DNA of 39,081 nt from a candidate division BRC1 bacterium ADurb.Bin183. GTDB lineage: Bacteria > Sumerlaeota > Sumerlaeia > MWCT01. The number at the start of each line of letters is the position of its first letter. The first letter of the stretch is position 1. A program made the position numbers and the translations under genes. Positions 16,313-25,153 of this stretch are shown here, piece after piece. The stretch is taken from assembly GCA_002070185.1 (NCBI GenBank), contig MWCT01000020.1, forward strand, positions 1 through 39,081. Direction: 5' to 3'. The notes under the pieces were generated by a model. That model worked only from the letters and a program-made list of their open reading frames with translations. It did not search any database and was not told the origin of the DNA.

Positions 16313-18865
16313 ATGGCTCGCATGTATAATAAGCAAAAGGAAGCCTCTGCCCGTATAAAAATTAACAAGCTGCTTGAAGCCGCTGGTTGGCGATTTTTCC
16401 CCAATGGTGCCTTACCGGCTAATATTAGACTCGAACAAAATGTTACACTCAAATCGAAGGATATAGAAGATCTCGGGGAAAATTTTGAAAAGGTTAAAAA
16501 AGGGGTTGTAGATTTCCTTTTGCTCGATGAAAATAATCGCCCAATTATCGTTCTTGAAGCAAAATCCGAAGATAAAAATCCCCTTGTCGGAAAGGAACAA
16601 GCTCGCAAGTATGCGCGCTCCTTGAAGTGTCGTTTTATTATTCTCTCCAATGGCAATATTCATTATTTCTGGGATCTGCAATTTGGGAATCCAAACATTA
16701 TCACATCCTTTCCGAAACTTGAATCAATCAAAGACCATCGGAAGATTGAGCCGAATCCACAAAAACTTGTTGATGAAACAGTTGAAACAGATTATGTTGT
16801 TTTGACACAACGACCGAATTACCAATCCGAAGCCGCATGGAAAAACGAGGCGGAGCACGATGGTTTCATAAAAGAAAATAGACTGCGTTTTCTTCGCCCT
16901 TATCAGTTAAAAGCTATACACGAAATTCAAAAAGCCGTCCAAACCGGTAAGACTCGTTTTCTTCTGGAAATGGCAACGGGAACCGGAAAAACCTTGGTCG
17001 CTGGCGCATTGTGCAAATTGTTTCTCCGAACAGGAAATGCCCGCCGCATCCTTTTTCTTGTGGATCGTATCGAACTTGAAGAACAGGCAAAAAAAGTATT
17101 GAAGGCGTTGCTATCCAATGACTATCAAACCGTAATCTATAAGGAAAATCGGGATGATTGGGTTCGCGCCGAAATCGTTGTAAGCACAGTTCAATCCCTT
17201 TTGTTCAATAATAAATACCAGACTCTTTTTTCCCCAACGGATTTCGATCTTGTCATATCCGATGAAGCACACCATTCCATCGGCGGTAATTCGAGGGCGG
17301 TATTTGAATACTTTGTTGGCTATAAACTCGGGCTTACCGCCACCCCAAAAGACTATCTCAAGAAATTTAACAACAAAGATCCCAATTTTACCGATCCCCG
17401 TGAATATGAACGGCGCCTTCTTCTTGATACTTATCGCACATTCGGCTGCGAAAACAGTCAGCCGACTTTCCGCTATTCTCTGCTTGATGGCGTCAAAGAA
17501 GAGTATCTTGTTAATCCAACCGTCGTTGACGCTCGCACCGAAGTAACCACACAACTTTTATCGGAACAGGGTTTTGTTGTAGAATTCAAGGATGAGGATG
17601 GAGAGGACAGAAAGGAAGTTCATAAGCAAAAAGAATTTGAAAAAAGATTCTTCTCAGACGCAACAAATCAACTTTTCTGTAAAACATTTCTCGAAAATGC
17701 CCTTCGCGATCCGATAAGCCGCGAGATCGGCAAATCCATTATCTTTGCCGTTAGTCAGAACCATGCCGCCAAAATCGCCCAGATTCTGAATCAAATGGCT
17801 CATAGAATGTTCCCAGGTAAATACAATTCCGATTTCGCGGTTCAGGTTACTTCCCAAATTCCCGACGCCCAGCAATTCACTGTAGATTTCACCAACAATA
17901 AATTGCACGGCTCCGGCAACTTCATGGATTCCTATAAGACAAGCAAGGCAAGGGTCTGCGTTACTGTCGGAATGATGACAACCGGTTATGACTGCACAGA
18001 TCTGCTCAACCTTGGTCTTTTCCGTCCCATCTTTTCCCCAACATTATTTATTCAGATTAAAGGGCGCGGAACCCGCAAACATAATTTTCTCGATCAACTC
18101 TTTGATGAAAAACTAAAAGAAAGCCTCAAGAAAACCGAAAAGACGACTTTCAAACTCTTCGACTTTTTTGCCACTTGCGAATACTTTGAGGAAAAATACA
18201 ACTATGACCAAGTGATTAAACTACCCAAACTCAAAGGCGCGGTTGAAGGGGGCAGAGATATAGGGAATATTACGAAAAAATCCACCTATGAACATCTGGG
18301 CGAAGATATTCTATCATCCATTGTTGAAGAAACTATCGGGCTTGATGGAATGAAAATAGATCGAAAGTTTTTCGAATCGTTTGAAGATACAGTCAAGAAA
18401 GATGAATTCATTAACCAAAAAATCGAATCAGGTCAATGGAACCAGATAATTGATTATATAAACAATAAAATCTTTGATAAGCCGGAGGAATATTACAATC
18501 TCGACAAGCTCCGCAGAGCCGCCGCAGTGGATCGCCACATCACCCTGCGCGAGATTCTGGAAAAAATCTTCGGCTTTATCCCGCGCTTTAAAACGAAGGA
18601 TGAACTTCTCGAAGAAGAATTTTCAAAATTCATCGTTGATTATAAACCGGAAGAAATTAAAGCCATCCCCGCGCTCAAAACTTTCTTCAAGGCATACGCA
18701 ACCAGTGATAGCACCCGGAATATAATCGAAAGCAAACAATTCACAGATCTTGCGACCAACTCAGCCTTCTCCATGGAAGACCTGAGAGCTGTCCCGGATA
18801 AATATCGGGAGCTTATTCCCGAATATATTAAGGTTTACGTGCCCCTGAATCAGTTCACAGCTTGA
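16313..18865 (+). CDS. hsdR: Type I restriction endonuclease subunit R (EcoEI-like)
   Basis: The 850-residue motor and nuclease subunit of a type I restriction system. The N-terminal PD-(D/E)xK nuclease is seen at D67 (DFLLLDENN) and E82-A-K84. The superfamily 2 helicase follows: Walker A MATGTGKT at 220-227, DEAH at 317-320, GLTATPK, and motif VI GRGTRKH at 584-590. A C-terminal EcoEI_R_C-type helical domain binds the methyltransferase. All key residues are present, so it looks intact. A weak GGGA precedes the ATG. The gene is visibly richer in A+T and uses more A/T-ending codons than the genes around it, a sign of recent acquisition. It is followed after 11 nt by the fused hsdM-hsdS gene. 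Confidence 0.95.
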   Translation: MARMYNKQKEASARIKINKLLEAAGWRFFPNGALPANIRLEQNVTLKSKDIEDLGENFEKVKKGVVDFLLLDENNRPIIVLEAKSEDKNPLVGKEQARKYARSLKCRFIILSNGNIHYFWDLQFGNPNIITSFPKLESIKDHRKIEPNPQKLVDETVETDYVVLTQRPNYQSEAAWKNEAEHDGFIKENRLRFLRPYQLKAIHEIQKAVQTGKTRFLLEMATGTGKTLVAGALCKLFLRTGNARRILFLVDRIELEEQAKKVLKALLSNDYQTVIYKENRDDWVRAEIVVSTVQSLLFNNKYQTLFSPTDFDLVISDEAHHSIGGNSRAVFEYFVGYKLGLTATPKDYLKKFNNKDPNFTDPREYERRLLLDTYRTFGCENSQPTFRYSLLDGVKEEYLVNPTVVDARTEVTTQLLSEQGFVVEFKDEDGEDRKEVHKQKEFEKRFFSDATNQLFCKTFLENALRDPISREIGKSIIFAVSQNHAAKIAQILNQMAHRMFPGKYNSDFAVQVTSQIPDAQQFTVDFTNNKLHGSGNFMDSYKTSKARVCVTVGMMTTGYDCTDLLNLGLFRPIFSPTLFIQIKGRGTRKHNFLDQLFDEKLKESLKKTEKTTFKLFDFFATCEYFEEKYNYDQVIKLPKLKGAVEGGRDIGNITKKSTYEHLGEDILSSIVEETIGLDGMKIDRKFFESFEDTVKKDEFINQKIESGQWNQIIDYINNKIFDKPEEYYNLDKLRRAAAVDRHITLREILEKIFGFIPRFKTKDELLEEEFSKFIVDYKPEEIKAIPALKTFFKAYATSDSTRNIIESKQFTDLATNSAFSMEDLRAVPDKYRELIPEYIKVYVPLNQFTA

Positions 18866-18876
18866 AAGGAACTCCC

Positions 18877-21408
18877 ATGCTCGACACCGACACCAAACGG
18901 CGCATAGACACCGCCCGCGACATCCTTGTCGGCAAAGTCCCCGACCCCAAGTCGCAGGTTGAACAAATCACCATCGCCCTGATATACAAATTCATGGATG
19001 ACATGGATGCCCAAAGCGAGGAACTCGGCGGCAAGCGAAAATTCTTCGCTGGGGAATTTGCCCGTTATGGCTGGGCAAAACTCATGCAGCCGGGTTTGGG
19101 CGGCTATGAAACCTTGAACCTTTACGCCGAAGGCATTTCCAAAATGCCAGAAAACCCCGGCATCCCGCTCCTATTCCGCAATATCTTCAAAAACGCCTTC
19201 CTGCCCTATCGCGACCCCGAAACCCTGAAGATGTTCCTCAAAGTCATTGATGAATTCTCTTACGACCACTCTGAACGCCTCGGCGACGCCTTTGAATATC
19301 TCTTATCCGTTCTTGGCACACAAGCCGATGCCGGGCAGTTCCGCACCCCGCGGCATATCATTGATTTCATCGTGGAAATCGTTGCCCCCAAAAAGAACGA
19401 AATCGTCCTCGACCCCGCCTGCGGAACAGCGGGCTTCCTCATTTCTTCTTACAAGCATATCTTAAAGGCAAATGTTGATAAAGACGGCAACAGCACATTG
19501 ACCCCCGACGACAAGACGCGCCTTGCCAAAAACTTCATGGGCTATGACATCTCGCCGGACATGGTGCGCCTGTCGCTGGTTAATATGTATCTGCACGGAT
19601 TTACAGACCCGCATATTTACGAATACGACACGCTCACGAGTCAGGACCGCTGGAACGAATATGCCGACGTCATCCTTGCCAATCCGCCCTTCATGTCGCC
19701 GAAGGGCGGCATCAAACCCCACAACCGCTTTTCTGTGCAATCCAAGCGCAGCGAAGTCCTCTTTGTGGACTACATGGCTGAGCACCTGACGCCCAACGGA
19801 CGCGCAGGCATCATCGTCCCGGAAGGCATCATCTTCCAGAGCCAGACAGCCTACAAAAAACTGCGCAAGATGCTGGTGGAGGAATACCTCGTTGCCGTTG
19901 TCTCGCTGCCTGCGGGCGTGTTCAATCCCTATTCCGGCGTCAAGACCTCGATCCTGTTCTTTGACAAATCGCTGGCAAAGAAGACCAAATCCATCGCCTT
20001 CTTCAAGGTGGAAAACGACGGCTTCAACCTCGGCGCTCAGCGGCGCGAGATTGATAAGAACGACCTGCCGCAAGCGCGCGCCGAGATTACCGAATACCTG
20101 CGCCGTCTTTGCGCACGCGAGTCAGTGGAGGATTTCCAACCAACGCTTGGGCTGATGGTGCCGAAAGAGAAGATCGCCGCGAATGGAGAATACAACCTGA
20201 GCGGGGAGAGGTATCGAGAGGGGGGCGTCAGTGCATCCAAATTCCCGATGGTCAAGCTTGGTGAGGTATGCGAGCTTGTGCGAGGCGTTGTCTTTTCCAA
20301 AGAAGACGAGGTTATCGACGGAGGCGTTCAAGTCCTCCGAGCAAATAATATAGATAAGAACCGGTATGGGCTAAATCTAGACGACGTCAGGAGGGTGGCT
20401 CCTAAGTCGGACTTCCCCGAAGACAAGAAACTCAAAAAGGATGACATTTTCATTTGTCTAGCGAGTGGCAGCAAAGACCACATTGGCAAGGTCGCCCTGA
20501 TTCAAGCTGATACCCCCTTCTATTTTGGCGGGTTTATGGGCGCAATCCGCATCAAAGCGGGACGACTCCACCCTGGCTATTTGTTTAAGCAACTAACCAT
20601 TGAGCGCTTCAATGATTTTCTGAGTAATCAAATTGCTGGAGCAAACATCAACAACCTGAGTGCTGGACTGCTCTACCAATATGAAATCCCCTTGCCGCCG
20701 CTGGAGGTGCAGAAGGAGATCGTGGCGGAGATCGAGGGCTACCAGAAAGTCATAGACGGCGCCCGCGCCGTCCTCGACAACTACCGCCCCCACATCCCCA
20801 TCAACCCCGCCTGGCCAATGATAAAGCTTGGTGAACTATGCACTTCAATTCAGAATGGCTATCCGGTGGAGCAAACCGACGAAGTTGGGCGTTTTAAAGT
20901 AACTCGTATCCAAACAATCGCTGATGGCATCGTCGATTTGGGGAAAACAAAGTGGACTAATGACACTGTTCCAAAGGATCGTCTGATGCAGGTGGGTGAC
21001 ATTTTATTCAGCCACATCAACAGTATTGAGCATCTGGCTAAGACGGCGATGTTTGTTGGTGCACCAATGCCTGTTGTTCATGGAATCAATCTCATTCGTT
21101 TCCAACCCAAACGTGATGTTGTCGTTCCGGCTTTTCTTCTTTGGTCGATGAAGCAAGAAGAATTTATTGAGAGGGCGAAGTCTTTTGCCCAGCGAGCGGT
21201 GAATCAAGCCAGCATCAAGGTTACTGATATCCGAGCGATGAAAATCCCTCTCCCTTCATTTGCCACCCAGCGCGCCATCGTCGCCGAGATCGAAGCCGAG
21301 CAGGCGATGGTCAATGCCAACCGCGAACTAATCGAGCGCATGGAGAAAAAAATCCAAGCCACCCTCGCCCGCGTCTGGGGTGAAGACAACCCTGATTCTT
21401 CAAAATAG
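18877..21408 (+). CDS. hsdM: Fused type I modification and specificity subunits (HsdM-HsdS)
   Basis: A single 843-residue chain. Residues 1-~425 are HsdM: a helical HsdM_N domain, SAM motif DPACGTAG at 179-186 and adenine-N6 catalytic NPPF at 269-272. Residues ~450-840 are a complete HsdS with two target-recognition domains. TRD1 starts near residue 456 (FPMVKLGEVCELV) and TRD2 near 648 (MIKLGELCTSI). Each is followed by a conserved helix (PLPPLEVQKEIVAEIEGYQ; LPSFATQRAIVAEIEAEQ). The start at 18877 has AAGGA at about 6 nt; an in-frame TTG at 18862 overlaps hsdR and is unlikely. Classic enzymes are M2S; a fusion with a two-TRD S forces 1:1 stoichiometry. There is no separate hsdM, hsdS or antirestriction gene nearby. 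Confidence 0.93.
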   Translation: MLDTDTKRRIDTARDILVGKVPDPKSQVEQITIALIYKFMDDMDAQSEELGGKRKFFAGEFARYGWAKLMQPGLGGYETLNLYAEGISKMPENPGIPLLFRNIFKNAFLPYRDPETLKMFLKVIDEFSYDHSERLGDAFEYLLSVLGTQADAGQFRTPRHIIDFIVEIVAPKKNEIVLDPACGTAGFLISSYKHILKANVDKDGNSTLTPDDKTRLAKNFMGYDISPDMVRLSLVNMYLHGFTDPHIYEYDTLTSQDRWNEYADVILANPPFMSPKGGIKPHNRFSVQSKRSEVLFVDYMAEHLTPNGRAGIIVPEGIIFQSQTAYKKLRKMLVEEYLVAVVSLPAGVFNPYSGVKTSILFFDKSLAKKTKSIAFFKVENDGFNLGAQRREIDKNDLPQARAEITEYLRRLCARESVEDFQPTLGLMVPKEKIAANGEYNLSGERYREGGVSASKFPMVKLGEVCELVRGVVFSKEDEVIDGGVQVLRANNIDKNRYGLNLDDVRRVAPKSDFPEDKKLKKDDIFICLASGSKDHIGKVALIQADTPFYFGGFMGAIRIKAGRLHPGYLFKQLTIERFNDFLSNQIAGANINNLSAGLLYQYEIPLPPLEVQKEIVAEIEGYQKVIDGARAVLDNYRPHIPINPAWPMIKLGELCTSIQNGYPVEQTDEVGRFKVTRIQTIADGIVDLGKTKWTNDTVPKDRLMQVGDILFSHINSIEHLAKTAMFVGAPMPVVHGINLIRFQPKRDVVVPAFLLWSMKQEEFIERAKSFAQRAVNQASIKVTDIRAMKIPLPSFATQRAIVAEIEAEQAMVNANRELIERMEKKIQATLARVWGEDNPDSSK

Positions 21409-21435
21409 TTGCAATTTGTTAAAAATAATAGCAAC

Positions 21436-21467
21436 GCCCGCCGGCGCTTAATTAAACCTCGGCGGGC
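21436..21467 (-). terminator. GC-rich hairpin between hsdM-hsdS and tRNA-Ala
   Basis: Eight perfect pairs GCCCGCCG/CGGCGGGC close a 16-nt loop. Read on the minus strand the stem is followed by GTTGCTATTATTTTT, so it best serves as the terminator of the tRNA gene that ends 9 nt before it. It may also stop transcription from the restriction operon, although the plus-strand side lacks a T tract. Confidence 0.6.
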
Positions 21468-21475
21468 GGGTTATT

Positions 21476-21551
21476 TGGTGGAGTGGAGGAGATTCGAACT
21501 CCCGGCCCCAGCGTTGCGAACGCTGTGCTCTCCCAGCTGAGCTACCACCCC
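21476..21551 (-). tRNA. tRNA-Ala, anticodon CGC
   Basis: A 76-nt tRNA folds cleanly. The acceptor arm GGGGTGG pairs with CCACTCC and contains the alanine identity pair G3:U70. The D-arm is GCTCAGCTGGGAGAGC, the anticodon arm CAGCG-TTCGCAA-CGCTG and the T-arm GGGAG-TTCGAAT-CTCCT. The 3' ACCA is encoded. The anticodon CGC reads GCG alanine codons. It stands alone, not in an rRNA operon. Confidence 0.97.
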
Positions 21552-21656
21552 GAAATTTCAATCATCTCATTAACGAGCCGTCTACATCTCTTATGGCGGT
21601 TGCCCGCGTCAAGAAATAAAGCGCGGATTTTTTGCAATTTCAGCGCAGGCATAAAA

Positions 21657-23126
21657 TCACGCCACAACGACTCTGTTGCGTCCCGCCTTTTTGGCGCGGG
21701 TCAACGCCTCAAATGCGGCATGAAGCAGCGCCTCGCATGTTTTGCCGTGATAGGGAAACGCGGCAACGCCCAGCGATACAGTCAGGGGCGAAAGGCGTTG
21801 ATTTTCTTGCGGCGCGGAAAGTATCGGTGTTTCCTTGCGAATCTGTTCGGCGCGGTCGCGCGCGGTCTCCAGCGTGGAACCCGGCAGGATGATTGTAAAC
21901 TCTTCGCCGCCGTGGCGGCAGGGAACGTCCCCCTTGCGAATGCGCGCCTCCAAAAGCTCCGCCAGCATCTTGAGCCGTTTATCGCCTGCATCGCGTCCAT
22001 GAAAATCATTGAACTTCTGGAAATCATCAATATCCAACACGATGACGCCGAGCGATGTGTTGTTGCGCTCGGAGCGGTGGATTTCCCTTGTCAAAAACTC
22101 CTCCATGTAACGCCGGTTATAAAGGCGCGTGAGCGGATCTCGGAAGGATTGCTGGCGCAGGTTCTCGCTCAATCGGAGGTTGTAAAGAATCAGCCCCGTC
22201 TGTTCGGCGAAAAGCTCCGCCAAATTTTCATATCGTTTGCTCCACGCGCTGATGTCGCCGATGCGGGCAATTGGCGCGGATGCCGCATCAATCGGGCTGA
22301 AACGCCATTGAAGCAGACCCAGCGTTTCGTTATGGGCTTTGACCGGTATGCAAAAGGCGGGGACGTCCTTGTTGTCAATTCTCATGGCGCAGGCGGGCGA
22401 GCATCCCGAAGAAGCCGAGAGGTTGGCGTGGGGTTTTCCCTGCCTTAGGGCGGGGCATTCATCGGGGAGAAACCCCGATTCCTGCGCCAACCCCGCGCCC
22501 CAACGCGAGACGGCGTCAATCGCGCGTTGTTGGGCGTCCATAAGAAAAAACGTCCCGGCGCTGGAGGGGAAGAGTTTATTCACATATTGTCCAATCAGGA
22601 TATAGACATCGCCCTCCGAACGGTATGACTGCAAAACGGGAACTAAATCCCCCAGAAGGTCCATCTCATTTGCCATTCGCTTTAACTCGGCGGTTTTGGC
22701 GGCGATGCGGCGTTGCAAAGCCGCCTCATTTTCCGCAGGCGAAAGCGGTCGTCGGGCGAGCTCATGCTCTCGTTTTATGGCGGATGCCAGCCGCGCGGGG
22801 TTCGCCTTGTTGATAAAATCCCTTGCGCCGGCGCGCATCATCTCCGCCACATTTTCCTCGCCGACCGATTCTGAGAAGAGTATAAAAGGAACTCGCGGCG
22901 CTTTTTCCCGCGCAATACGCAGAGCCTCTTTGCCGCTGAATTGCGGCAGGGCGTATTCGGAAATGATGGCATCCCACGATTTTGTTTCGAAGGCATGCGA
23001 CATTTCTTCGGCGGATTCCACGCGCTCCCAGACTGCTGGAACATTGCCGCGGGAAAGTTCCTTGGCGGCAAGCTCGGCGTCTTCGGCGGAGCGGGTCACC
23101 ATTAAAAGACGCAGCGGTGTGCCCAT
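21657..23126 (-). CDS. Diguanylate cyclase with degenerate receiver and GAF-like domains
   Basis: A 489-residue soluble signalling protein. Residues 1-~125 form a REC fold with altered key residues: the phospho-acceptor Asp is Glu57 (SEYALP), the metal-binding acidic pair is missing (VTRSAED), while Lys107 remains. A coiled helix (~126-165) leads to a GAF-like sensor (~165-310) containing Cys residues (SSGCSPACAM). The GGDEF domain (~330-489) begins DPLTRLYNRRYMEEFL, has GGEEF at 406-410 and a canonical inhibitory site RKGD at 397-400, so it should make c-di-GMP under product feedback. I chose the ATG at 23126 (MGTPLRLLMVTR, AAGGA upstream) over an upstream TTG at 23180 with no ribosome-binding site. 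It is monocistronic. Confidence 0.9.
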   Translation of the reverse strand: MGTPLRLLMVTRSAEDAELAAKELSRGNVPAVWERVESAEEMSHAFETKSWDAIISEYALPQFSGKEALRIAREKAPRVPFILFSESVGEENVAEMMRAGARDFINKANPARLASAIKREHELARRPLSPAENEAALQRRIAAKTAELKRMANEMDLLGDLVPVLQSYRSEGDVYILIGQYVNKLFPSSAGTFFLMDAQQRAIDAVSRWGAGLAQESGFLPDECPALRQGKPHANLSASSGCSPACAMRIDNKDVPAFCIPVKAHNETLGLLQWRFSPIDAASAPIARIGDISAWSKRYENLAELFAEQTGLILYNLRLSENLRQQSFRDPLTRLYNRRYMEEFLTREIHRSERNNTSLGVIVLDIDDFQKFNDFHGRDAGDKRLKMLAELLEARIRKGDVPCRHGGEEFTIILPGSTLETARDRAEQIRKETPILSAPQENQRLSPLTVSLGVAAFPYHGKTCEALLHAAFEALTRAKKAGRNRVVVA

Positions 23127-23282
23127 CAATAAAAACTTCCTTTCCGAAATATTTTTATGCCGGAAAGTTACCGTCGTCAATTATTTCAACTTTTTAGCAT
23201 TAACAAGTTAACAATAGATTCGTCAAGTTAAAACATCAAACAAACCGCGCTTTAATTTGGCTGGTCTTTTAATATAAAAACC

Positions 23283-23311
23283 TTGACAGCTTCAAACGCC
23301 TTAGATATGAA
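23283..23311 (+). promoter_or_regulatory. Sigma-70-type promoter for the PIN/TRAM-ispD-ispF operon
   Basis: A perfect -35 TTGACA (23283-23288) is followed after exactly 17 nt by -10 TATGAA (23306-23311, four of six consensus bases). This would start transcription near 23318, about 20 nt before the first start codon, leaving the ribosome-binding site AAGGGG inside the leader. It sits in the gap of about 214 bases shared with the divergent diguanylate cyclase gene. Confidence 0.65.
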
Positions 23312-23340
23312 TTCATTTATTTTTTAAGGGGCGCCGGCAA

Positions 23341-24402
23341 TTGAAACATATTATTCCTATGCATCCGATTTTACTGGCGCGGATATTTTTTGTCCTGATC
23401 AGCACCCTTTTGGGATACATGCTCGCACCGGTGGGGCAGGGTTTGTCGCTTCATTATACCCTTGGCGCGTTTATTATTTCGCTTATTTTAGTTACGTTTG
23501 AATATAGCACCCGCGCCATTTCTTCAAAGCAGATCCTTCTCTCCGCGCTGGGGCTCTTTTTTGGCTTGGTTCTTGCTTCGCTTATTGCCCCCATGTTTCC
23601 TGAAAAGATGAGCGCCAAAATTCATCCCCGCCTTGTCTGCAATCTTGTTCTCGGTTATTTCGGCATCATCCTTGCCCTGAAACACGAGGACCGCTTCACG
23701 CTCTCGCGTCTGAAATTTGTCATCTCCAACCCCAAGGAAAACACATGCATTCTGGACACGAACGTCATCATTGACGGACGCGTGCATGAGCTTTATACCA
23801 CTCATTTCCTGCGGGGCGAGATTATCATTCCGGAGTTTGTCCTGAACGAACTCCAGTTCATCGCGGATTCCTCAGACCCTCAAAGACGCGCGCGCGGTCG
23901 GCGCGGGCTTGAAAATCTGGGAAAACTCCGCGAGGCAAATCCCAATTTGCAAATCTGGGACAAGGACTACGATGACATCAAGGACGTGGATCATAAACTT
24001 ATCCAACTTGCCAAAGACCTTGGCGCGGATCTCTTGACCAATGATTTCAATCTGAACAAAATCGCCTCCCTCCACCAAATCCGCGTTCTCAACATCAACG
24101 ACTTGGCGCAGGCGCTCAAACCCAGCTATATGGTCGGAGATGAAATGATTATCCGCATCATCCGCAGCGGCAAGGAGGCGCATCAGGGCGTCGGCTATCT
24201 TGAAGACGGAACTATGGTGGTTGTGGACGAAGCACGGCGGCTGAACGGACAAGATGTGCCTATTGTCATCACCAGCATCCTTCAAACATCAGCAGGGCGC
24301 ATGGTCTTCGGTCGGTTGCTGGATGAGCATTCCTCTAACCACATTGAGCAATCCCAACGGGAATACATCGAGGCAAAGCCCACCTCATCCAATCGCTCCT
24401 AA
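23341..24402 (+). CDS. YacL-like PIN/TRAM-domain membrane protein
   Basis: A 353-residue protein with about four N-terminal membrane helices (residues 10-115). A PIN nuclease domain starts CILDTNVIIDGRV with acidic residues D139 and D145 and continues to LLTNDFNLNKIA. A TRAM RNA-binding domain at the C-terminus includes GKEAHQGVGYLEDGTMVVVD. The family (B. subtilis YacL) is thought to be a membrane-tethered RNA-acting protein; its substrate is not established. The same order yacL-ispD-ispF is found in Bacillus and many other bacteria, which supports the call. The TTG at 23341 has AAGGGG at 9 nt and is preferred over the ATG at 23359. Confidence 0.93.
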   Translation: MKHIIPMHPILLARIFFVLISTLLGYMLAPVGQGLSLHYTLGAFIISLILVTFEYSTRAISSKQILLSALGLFFGLVLASLIAPMFPEKMSAKIHPRLVCNLVLGYFGIILALKHEDRFTLSRLKFVISNPKENTCILDTNVIIDGRVHELYTTHFLRGEIIIPEFVLNELQFIADSSDPQRRARGRRGLENLGKLREANPNLQIWDKDYDDIKDVDHKLIQLAKDLGADLLTNDFNLNKIASLHQIRVLNINDLAQALKPSYMVGDEMIIRIIRSGKEAHQGVGYLEDGTMVVVDEARRLNGQDVPIVITSILQTSAGRMVFGRLLDEHSSNHIEQSQREYIEAKPTSSNRS

Positions 24403-24436
24403 TTTTTTTGAAAAAACCAATGGCGGACGGCGCATC

Positions 24437-25153
24437 ATGAACAACACAGATGCAATAAAAGAACAGTATCTCGCAAAAACCGCCGCGCTGGTCGTCGCCG
24501 CCGGCAAAGGGCAGCGAAGCGGACTGAACGTTCCCAAACAATTCCATAATCTTGCGGGAAAGCCCCTCATCCTTTATTGCCTTGAGGCGTTCGAATCCTT
24601 TTCTTTTATATCGGAAATTGTACTCGTCCTTCCCGCCGAATTTCTCCATGTGACCGCCGTAAAAAAAGATTTGGCGCGCTTTTCTAAATTGTCGCAGATA
24701 GTCGCAGGCGGCGAAGAACGGCAGGACTCCGTGATGAACGGTCTGGAGGCTCTCTCCCCGGATGTGGAATATGTGGCGATTCACGACGGGGCGCGCCCGT
24801 TCCCGCCGAAAAAAGCCACAGAGCAGGCGATCCTTGCCGCCCAAGAATGCGGCGCCGCCATACTTGCCATCCCCGTCACGGACACCGTCAAACAGTCAGA
24901 CGCCGATGGGTTTATTCTGGATACCATCGCCCGTCGAGCGCTTTGGCTGGCTCAAACGCCGCAGGTGTTTCGCAAGGATTTGATTATCGAAGCGCACAGA
25001 GAAACCCGCCGCAGAGGCGCCGCGCTCACAGACGACGCGGGAGCGGTGCAACTGCTCGGCAGACCCGTGCGCCTTGTCGAAGGCTCGCGCAACAACATCA
25101 AGATTACCGTCAATGAAGATTTTGAAATAGCAACGAGGTATCTAAATAAATGA
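24437..25153 (+). CDS. ispD: 2-C-methyl-D-erythritol 4-phosphate cytidylyltransferase
   Basis: Third enzyme of the MEP isoprenoid pathway: transfers CMP from CTP to methylerythritol phosphate. Motifs are ALVVAAGKGQRSG (nucleotide-binding loop), PKQF, HDGARPFP, VTDTVKQ, TPQVF, TDDAGAVQLLG and ending EGSRNNIKITVNEDFEIA, all standard. The length of 238 residues is normal after choosing the ATG at 24437. The N-terminus carries about 14 extra polar residues before the first strand. It overlaps ispF by 4 nt (ATGA), so translation is coupled. It lies 34 nt after the PIN/TRAM gene and is driven by the same promoter as far as can be seen. Confidence 0.97.
   Translation: MNNTDAIKEQYLAKTAALVVAAGKGQRSGLNVPKQFHNLAGKPLILYCLEAFESFSFISEIVLVLPAEFLHVTAVKKDLARFSKLSQIVAGGEERQDSVMNGLEALSPDVEYVAIHDGARPFPPKKATEQAILAAQECGAAILAIPVTDTVKQSDADGFILDTIARRALWLAQTPQVFRKDLIIEAHRETRRRGAALTDDAGAVQLLGRPVRLVEGSRNNIKITVNEDFEIATRYLNK

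Noticed and set aside
16105..21551. tRNA-Ala as attachment site of an integrated element
   Set aside because: No integrase gene is present and no copy of the tRNA 3' end was seen near 16100-16300, so integration at the tRNA is not supported.
21483..22448. Long plus-strand open frame of about 320 codons
   Set aside because: It is antisense to the diguanylate cyclase gene, starts inside the tRNA, lacks a ribosome-binding site and shows no recognisable domain. It follows from the codon bias of the real gene.
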